DNA from: Bacteroidota bacterium
GTDB lineage: Bacteria > Bacteroidota > Ignavibacteria > UBA10030 > UBA8401
Direction of reading: 5' to 3'
NCBI GenBank assembly: GCA_023229405.1
Contig: JALNZH010000117.1
Coordinates: 1-9,966, forward strand
Length of the DNA: 9,966 bases
Both the position numbers and the translations under genes were made by a program. Of the stretch, positions 6,337-9,966 are shown piece by piece. The stretch's first letter is position 1, and each line of letters starts with the position of its first letter. The notes under the pieces were generated by a model, which saw nothing but the letters and a program-made list of their open reading frames with translations, was not told where the DNA came from and did no database searches.

Positions 6337-6933
6337 CTACAAGCTCCCTCTAACAGCCCACACTGTCATCATCATCGCGCCCATCGCTAGAACACCGAGA
6401 ATCGGGAAATCCCAGATCGACCCCATTCCCATCATTCCACTTTCTTTTTTGTTATAGACGATAAATGTCATTTCAGCAGAAAGACTGGATGAATCTATTG
6501 TCGTTTCCGTAGAAAAGACAAATTGCCCCGCAAATGGAGGAGTATATGGAATTGATACCGATTCACGAATAAGTGATACCTGTTGATGAATCATTTTGAA
6601 ATCTTTAGTGTTGTTTTGCTGTCCATGCTCATGCCGGGAAGAGGTGGTTTCTTTAGAAGATTGTGAGATCATATAATGGAACTCTACACTATCTGGGATA
6701 GCAGTTTTTGATTTGAGCGAGATCGTAATAACACCTTCTTTCCCAACTTCCATTTGGGGAATGCTCACTGAAAGATTGAATGCTCCACTTATTACTTCTT
6801 TTGTTGCTGTTGTTGCTTCATAATCACCATGGCTGTCGTGTCCACCCATCATCATTGTATGCATGCATGAAGAGAAGAATATCCCTGCTAAACTAAGAAA
6901 AACGACTTTTGAAAAAAATTGAATATATTTCAT
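6337..6933 (-). CDS. Met/His-rich lipoprotein with C-terminal membrane helix
   Basis: A 198-aa protein starting at the ATG at 6931-6933, which has a GGAG site six bases upstream. An in-frame ATG further upstream would overlap the previous gene and hide the signal peptide. Residues 1-23 form a lipoprotein signal (GIFFSSC, Cys23). MHTMMMGGHDSHGDY follows directly, a likely soft-metal-binding tail. Residues 50-160 look like a beta-sandwich (FNLSVSIPQMEVGKEGVIT ... PFAGQFVFST), loosely reminiscent of YtkA-like domains, with an inserted HEHGQQ loop. A second Met-rich motif, SGMMGMGS (165-172), precedes a hydrophobic helix at 173-193. A lipid anchor plus a C-terminal helix points to the periplasmic face of the inner membrane. 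It is the last gene of the operon, 10 bases after its neighbour. A copper/silver-binding accessory role is inference; I do not recognise a named family. Confidence 0.8.
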   Translation of the reverse strand: MKYIQFFSKVVFLSLAGIFFSSCMHTMMMGGHDSHGDYEATTATKEVISGAFNLSVSIPQMEVGKEGVITISLKSKTAIPDSVEFHYMISQSSKETTSSRHEHGQQNNTKDFKMIHQQVSLIRESVSIPYTPPFAGQFVFSTETTIDSSSLSAEMTFIVYNKKESGMMGMGSIWDFPILGVLAMGAMMMTVWAVRGSL

Positions 6934-6943
6934 AATAACTCCG

Positions 6944-7522
6944 TTATGGATGATGTGAATCATGTCCATCGCCTGACGTGTTGTTTTTTGTAGTGAAATG
7001 GAGTATCATTCCCATACCCGATCCCATCCCATTTTGGCCCACCATCCCCATTAATCCCATGGTAGTCTCCATCATTTTTATCATTCCTTCACGGATATGG
7101 ATTATATGCTGCATCCCAGGTTGAAGTGTTGAGTCCGGTTTAAATGAGCAGCTTTTACCATCAGTGTTCCAATAAAATGTTCCTTTAATAGAGTGCAGGC
7201 TATCGAGATGGTTCATTTTCATGCTGTCCAGCATCGACGAAGACATGGACATCTGGCTATGATTCATGTTCAGTGAAATCGGGCAGAGAGAGTCTAAAAA
7301 TGCTCGCCCATCCATTAATCGAAAATTCTGTTCAACAATAGACTTGTCTGCCAATCTTGCAAATGTAAGATTAATTGGCGACGAAGGTGAAACGTCAGTC
7401 TGATTATCTGTCGGCGAAATTGCAAAAGTGGTATTTGATGGAACCATAGCCGTTGAAGGTTCATCGCTTAAACATCCCGAAAAAGCTGCAATCAATAGTG
7501 CAGCAAAAGTTAGTGCTTTCAT
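6944..7522 (-). CDS. Met/His-rich lipoprotein with Big_5 (SbsA Ig-like) domain
   Basis: A 192-aa lipoprotein with an AGGAGA site before its ATG. The signal peptide ends in AAFSGC (Cys17). Residues 35-69 (ISPTDNQTDVSPSSPINLTF, then NFRL) and 114-147 (GTFYWNTDGKSCSFKPD and LQPGMQHIIHI) match the two halves of a bacterial Ig-like Big_5/SbsA domain. In place of a short loop the domain carries a Met/His/Ser insert at about 84-112 (NMNHSQMSMSSSML, then MKMNHLDSLH). A second Met/Gly cluster lies at 147-172, and the protein ends GDGHDSHHP. Extracytoplasmic Met/His clusters of this kind bind Cu(I)/Ag(I), as in CopC-like and PcoE-like proteins. Its place in the efflux operon supports metal binding in the periplasm or at the outer membrane. 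The specific function is inferred. Confidence 0.85.
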   Translation of the reverse strand: MKALTFAALLIAAFSGCLSDEPSTAMVPSNTTFAISPTDNQTDVSPSSPINLTFARLADKSIVEQNFRLMDGRAFLDSLCPISLNMNHSQMSMSSSMLDSMKMNHLDSLHSIKGTFYWNTDGKSCSFKPDSTLQPGMQHIIHIREGMIKMMETTMGLMGMVGQNGMGSGMGMILHFTTKNNTSGDGHDSHHP

Positions 7523-7553
7523 AGTATTCTCCTAAGAACGAAAACCCGCCTTA

Positions 7554-8096
7554 TTAATGGTTATGTCCTTTTTTTATATCCTTAGCTTCTTTCCCCGATA
7601 CATCTCCATCTCCTTTTTGCCAGCCGTCATAACATTCATTGCACACTGGTTTGTCATTCTTCACAGCTTTTTTACAGTCGCAAGATCGGTGTGCTTTCAA
7701 ACATTCATCGCACGGTTCCTGAAGGCAGCAATTGTATTTGCCATCTTTCATCGCTTCCATTTTTTGTTTCATCAGTGATTTCTTACCAACTTTTTTCTCT
7801 TCAACAAGATCCATTTTGCATTTTGGACATTTACCGGGTTTTTCGGATTTAATATCTGAATGCATCGGGCATGTATATTCCGTTTGTATCTTCATCTCTT
7901 CTTTTTTTGCGGTAGCATCTTTTGTACTTTGTTTGTGTTTATGCTGGCTATGATCCTGCATGTCAGCCATGGCCATAGATTTGCCCCCACAACAGCTACC
8001 GGCACAAGATTTCTCATTTTTATCCAGCGTGGCCAAAGTATCCACTGATACAATTAGTGTTAGTATGATCAGAGCGGTGATTGTAAGGTTCTTCAT
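7554..8096 (-). CDS. Exported heavy-metal-binding (HMBD) Cys/His-rich protein
   Basis: A 180-aa protein starting at the ATG at 8094-8096, with AAGGAGA just upstream. An in-frame ATG at 8162 would run across the methyltransferase remnant and is rejected. Residues 1-22 are a signal peptide without a clear lipobox. CAGSCCGGKSMAMADM follows (31-46), then a His-rich DHSQHKHK. A heavy-metal-binding domain sits at about 74-98 (YTCPMHSDIKSEKPGKCPKC), with C76, H79, C90 and C93 as ligands. The same module begins the adaptor at 8528-9802. The C-terminal part holds eight more cysteines (C123, C124, C129, C132, C139, C141, C152, C155) in CxxC and CxC pairs, and the protein ends GHNH. It probably works as a periplasmic metal sponge or chaperone feeding the RND pump. 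The ligand set suggests Cu, Ag, Zn or Hg; the metal itself is not determined by the sequence. Confidence 0.85.
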   Translation of the reverse strand: MKNLTITALIILTLIVSVDTLATLDKNEKSCAGSCCGGKSMAMADMQDHSQHKHKQSTKDATAKKEEMKIQTEYTCPMHSDIKSEKPGKCPKCKMDLVEEKKVGKKSLMKQKMEAMKDGKYNCCLQEPCDECLKAHRSCDCKKAVKNDKPVCNECYDGWQKGDGDVSGKEAKDIKKGHNH

Positions 8097-8107
8097 AACA
8101 TTTCTCC

Positions 8108-8356
8108 TTATAGATAGTGCTTTGTTGCTTGAATTATAGATACTGTTCCTATTGGTGTCCAAAAATTCTCTTTAACAACAGTTTCCTCAAAACTTGCATT
8201 CGGAAGATATTCTCGTAATCAACCATGAAAATTATCATACGTCTCTTCTAAGTATTGTGTCACAAATGTTACCAACATCATTGGAAAAGAATGAGGAGTA
8301 AAGAAATCAAGAATTACTAATTTCCCATAAGGTTTTAATACCCGATTATGAGGGTT
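8108..8356 (-). pseudogene. C-terminal remnant of a class I SAM methyltransferase
   Basis: Read on the minus strand, 8356 to 8108 encodes NPHNRVLKPYGKLVILDFF, then LEETYDNFHG, an in-frame TGA (8219-8221), LREYLPNASFEE, NFWTPIGTVSIIQATKHYL and TAA (8108-8110). The RVLKPgGkLvILDFFtP, DNfHG and GTvs...ATK blocks are those of the last third of class I methyltransferases (UbiE/ArsM-like fold). The N-terminal SAM-binding half is absent: a TAA stop lies just before NPHN and no matching reading frame continues beyond. It therefore looks like a decayed gene, truncated and with one nonsense codon. Its stop overlaps the ribosome-binding region of the HMBD gene, so it once belonged to the same operon. 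What it methylated cannot be told. Confidence 0.75.
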
Positions 8357-8527
8357 TTATGAAAACTGACAACCGCAATCCTCTTTGAAGATCAGAACCA
8401 CTGATATGTGTGACGCATATAGTACCAGGGAAATTATCGCTGACTTTGATGGTAAATGAATGACTGTACCCTTCTCAAATAATTATGGTTATACGGATTG
8501 CAATAAAAGCGAACTGTTCCTTATGGT
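8357..8527 (-). other. Degraded or non-coding stretch between adaptor gene and methyltransferase remnant
   Basis: No intact gene. One minus-strand frame stays open from 8474 to a TAA at 8346-8348 and reads EGYSHSFTIKVSDNFPG, then CVTHISGSDLQ and LSVFIKPS. It looks protein-like but has no start codon and a TGA directly upstream (8475-8477). I recognise no family. It may be another decayed gene piece, or chance. Confidence 0.4.
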
Positions 8528-9802
8528 TTAATGGGTATGTTTTTCTGCTGGTTTTTCTTTCGTTGTTTCGTTAGATGTCGCTCCGCCATGTTGATGTCCA
8601 GGTCCACTGCCGGTCTTTAACTGACTTTCTGAATCAATGAGATATCCGCCTTCACTGACAACTTCTTCACCTTCGATAAGTCCCCAAGTCACTTCGTATT
8701 TGCCATTAAATCTGGTACCAATTCCTATTTCGCGTGCTTCAAAGTGATTCTCGTGTTCAGCTTTGATGTAAACGAGATTTCGTTTTCCGGTAATAAGAAC
8801 TGCGCTCACTGGAACGGTAAGCGATTTGCCTTTCTTCCTCTGAAATACTGTCTCGGTATACATATTCGGTTTTAGTTTTTCGGCCGCATTATTTACGGTC
8901 AGACGAACTTTCACAGTTCTTGACTGCGGGTTGACAACAGGATAGATCAACGATACAGATGCCGGGAATGTTTGATCGGGATAACTTGCAATGGATAGTT
9001 CAGCTCTTTCGCCTACCCGTATATGTGCTGCATCTGATTCATACACATCGGCAATATTCCAGAGTGTTGACACATCAGAGACATCGTACAGGGATGTCCC
9101 TTCGGCGACATAAATACCTTCAACGATCTTTTTATCAATGATAATTCCTGATGCCGGGGAGTGATAAGTGATCACGAGCGGGACAGTCTCTTGTGTTTCA
9201 AGAGCTTGAATTTGGTTTTCGGTCAAACCAAGTAATTGTAATTTTGATTTGGCTATGGTCAAAAAATTATTGCGAGTTTGGGAATTGCTCGTATATGCTT
9301 GACGATATTCATTCTCAGCCTGCACAATATCGGGGCTGTACACATCAAAGAGCGGCTGGCCTTTTTTAACTTTAGCTCCCACTGCATTCACAAATAATTT
9401 TTCAATGCGTCCGTTGAACCGTGCGCTGATAATGGTTTTATTTGGCTCAGGGATTTCCAAAGTCCCGAATGAACGGACAGTGTGTTCTATAGGCTCAAAT
9501 CCGACAACAACCGATGATACATTTGCCAGAATCTGGTCTCTATCATTCAGAGGAATCAGCGACTCATCGGATGAAGCTTCCATCTTCCTACTGTTGCTTG
9601 CTTTCACGAGATCCATAGTGCAGATCGGGCATACACCCGGCGTATCTGATTTTACTTGTGGATGCATCGGGCAAGTATAATAATCAACTATTTGCTCGGT
9701 TGATGTTGAGTCCGTATGTCCTTGATGTGTAGAAGATGACTTCCCGCAGGATGAAAGAATGAGTGCGAGAAGTATTGAGAGTGTGATGATTAATGATTTC
9801 AT
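8528..9802 (-). CDS. RND efflux periplasmic adaptor (CusB-like) with N-terminal HMBD
   Basis: A 424-aa membrane-fusion protein. The preferred start (ATG at 9800-9802) gives the signal peptide MKSLIITLSILLALILSSC with Cys19 as lipid site and AAGG upstream. An in-frame ATG at 9829, two bases after the previous stop, is possible and adds nine residues. A heavy-metal-binding domain occupies about 42-66 (YTCPMHPQVKSDTPGVCPIC; C44, H47, C58, C61). The adaptor core follows: a lipoyl/barrel-sandwich half near 122-160 (ISARFNGRIEKLFV, VKKGQPLFDVYSP), a short helical hairpin to about 205, the second half at 213-245 (HSPASGIIIDKKIVEG), then beta-barrel and membrane-proximal domains up to about 395 (VPVSAVL, GLIEGEEVVSEGGYLID). 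A His-rich tail (GPGHQHGG ... EKHTH) could add metal ligands. It links an inner-membrane RND pump to the outer-membrane factor encoded just upstream; Cu/Ag export is the usual job of this adaptor type. Confidence 0.9.
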   Translation of the reverse strand: MKSLIITLSILLALILSSCGKSSSTHQGHTDSTSTEQIVDYYTCPMHPQVKSDTPGVCPICTMDLVKASNSRKMEASSDESLIPLNDRDQILANVSSVVVGFEPIEHTVRSFGTLEIPEPNKTIISARFNGRIEKLFVNAVGAKVKKGQPLFDVYSPDIVQAENEYRQAYTSNSQTRNNFLTIAKSKLQLLGLTENQIQALETQETVPLVITYHSPASGIIIDKKIVEGIYVAEGTSLYDVSDVSTLWNIADVYESDAAHIRVGERAELSIASYPDQTFPASVSLIYPVVNPQSRTVKVRLTVNNAAEKLKPNMYTETVFQRKKGKSLTVPVSAVLITGKRNLVYIKAEHENHFEAREIGIGTRFNGKYEVTWGLIEGEEVVSEGGYLIDSESQLKTGSGPGHQHGGATSNETTKEKPAEKHTH

Positions 9803-9831
9803 AAAATATGCCTTGATGACAATGTTCATAA

Positions 9832-9966
9832 TTATTGTAGTGGTGCACCGACCATCATTTCAATTTCTGTTAACGCCATTTGACGATCCACCAGTGTCAT
9901 CAGGTAATCATCTTGTTTCATAAGTTCCATCCTTCGCGCATCAATTACAGTTGTTATTGGAACTTG
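9832..9966 (-). CDS. TolC/CusC-like outer-membrane efflux protein, C-terminal end (partial)
   Basis: Only the last 44 codons are in the window; the gene continues beyond the right edge. The end reads LMKQDDYLMTLVDRQMALTEIEMMVGAP and then LQ-stop (TAA at 9832-9834). A long amphipathic helix finishing LTEIE-MVGAPL is the usual C-terminus of outer-membrane factors of metal RND pumps. The stop lies two bases before the upper possible start of the adaptor (9829), or 29 before the preferred one, so the two are cotranscribed. The RND pump gene (CusA-like) is expected outside the window, but this cannot be seen. Confidence 0.75.
   Translation of the reverse strand, partial: QVPITTVIDARRMELMKQDDYLMTLVDRQMALTEIEMMVGAPLQ

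Noticed and set aside
7557..8048. Plus-strand frames opposite the HMBD gene (60-73 codons)
   Set aside because: They are antisense shadows of the Lys/Cys-rich coding sequence, giving Phe/Ser-rich translations with no start signals.
8219..8221. TGA in the methyltransferase remnant as a selenocysteine codon
   Set aside because: The family has no known catalytic selenocysteine at this position, the N-terminal half of the gene is missing, and I see no convincing SECIS-like hairpin right after it. Decay explains it better.

Overview
The window (moderately AT-rich, no rRNA or tRNA seen) reads like accessory DNA from a Gram-negative bacterium of the Bacteroidota/Ignavibacteriota/Chlorobi neighbourhood. 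That placement rests on style only: FnIII plus PPC-domain lipoproteins, tandem Met/His-rich lipoproteins in a Cus-type metal operon, heavy-metal-binding domains fused to efflux parts, and intergenic repeat elements. It is an inference, not a phylogeny.

Left part (1-4675): three same-orientation copies of one non-coding repeat element lie at 1-112 (right end only), 1714-2125 and 4206-4620. They separate single genes: a secreted FnIII/PPC lipoprotein (238-1656, +), a YciB-like membrane domain fused to a Nudix hydrolase (2174-3241, -), and a small PAS-domain protein (3533-3865, +). The two full-length copies end in imperfect 19-bp terminal inverted repeats. Copy 2 is also flanked by a 9-bp target duplication matching at 8 of 9 positions, so the element looks like a MITE, that is, a non-autonomous transposon. 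It carries a conserved three-way-junction foldback and no credible gene. An orphan right terminus sits at 4657-4675 inside a perfect 12-bp inverted repeat.

Middle (4807-6252, +): a 411-aa protein with an HhH-like segment and a C-terminal PD-(D/E)xK nuclease-like domain (D307...E323-V-E325-K326), with no methyltransferase partner in the window. Six bases later comes a 67-aa Cys-rich GDCCVxC protein of the type often found with mercury/metal genes. A hairpin at 6255-6291 separates this pair from the convergent operon.

Right part (6337-9966, -): a metal-handling operon. In transcription order it holds the C-terminus of a TolC/CusC-like outer-membrane factor (cut by the window), an RND periplasmic adaptor lipoprotein with an N-terminal heavy-metal-binding domain, a decayed SAM-methyltransferase remnant, an exported Cys/His/Met-rich protein with the same kind of metal-binding domain, a Met/His-rich Ig-like (Big_5) lipoprotein and a Met/His-rich lipoprotein with a C-terminal membrane helix. 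The adaptor and outer-membrane factor would join an RND pump (expected upstream, outside the window) to expel Cu/Ag-type cations. The small exported proteins are candidate periplasmic metal chaperones or buffers.

Most noteworthy: the MITE-like element with its conserved junction fold, the YciB-Nudix fusion, the solitary HhH/PD-(D/E)xK protein coupled to GDCCVxC, the broken methyltransferase inside the metal operon, and the two unfamiliar Met/His-rich lipoproteins.
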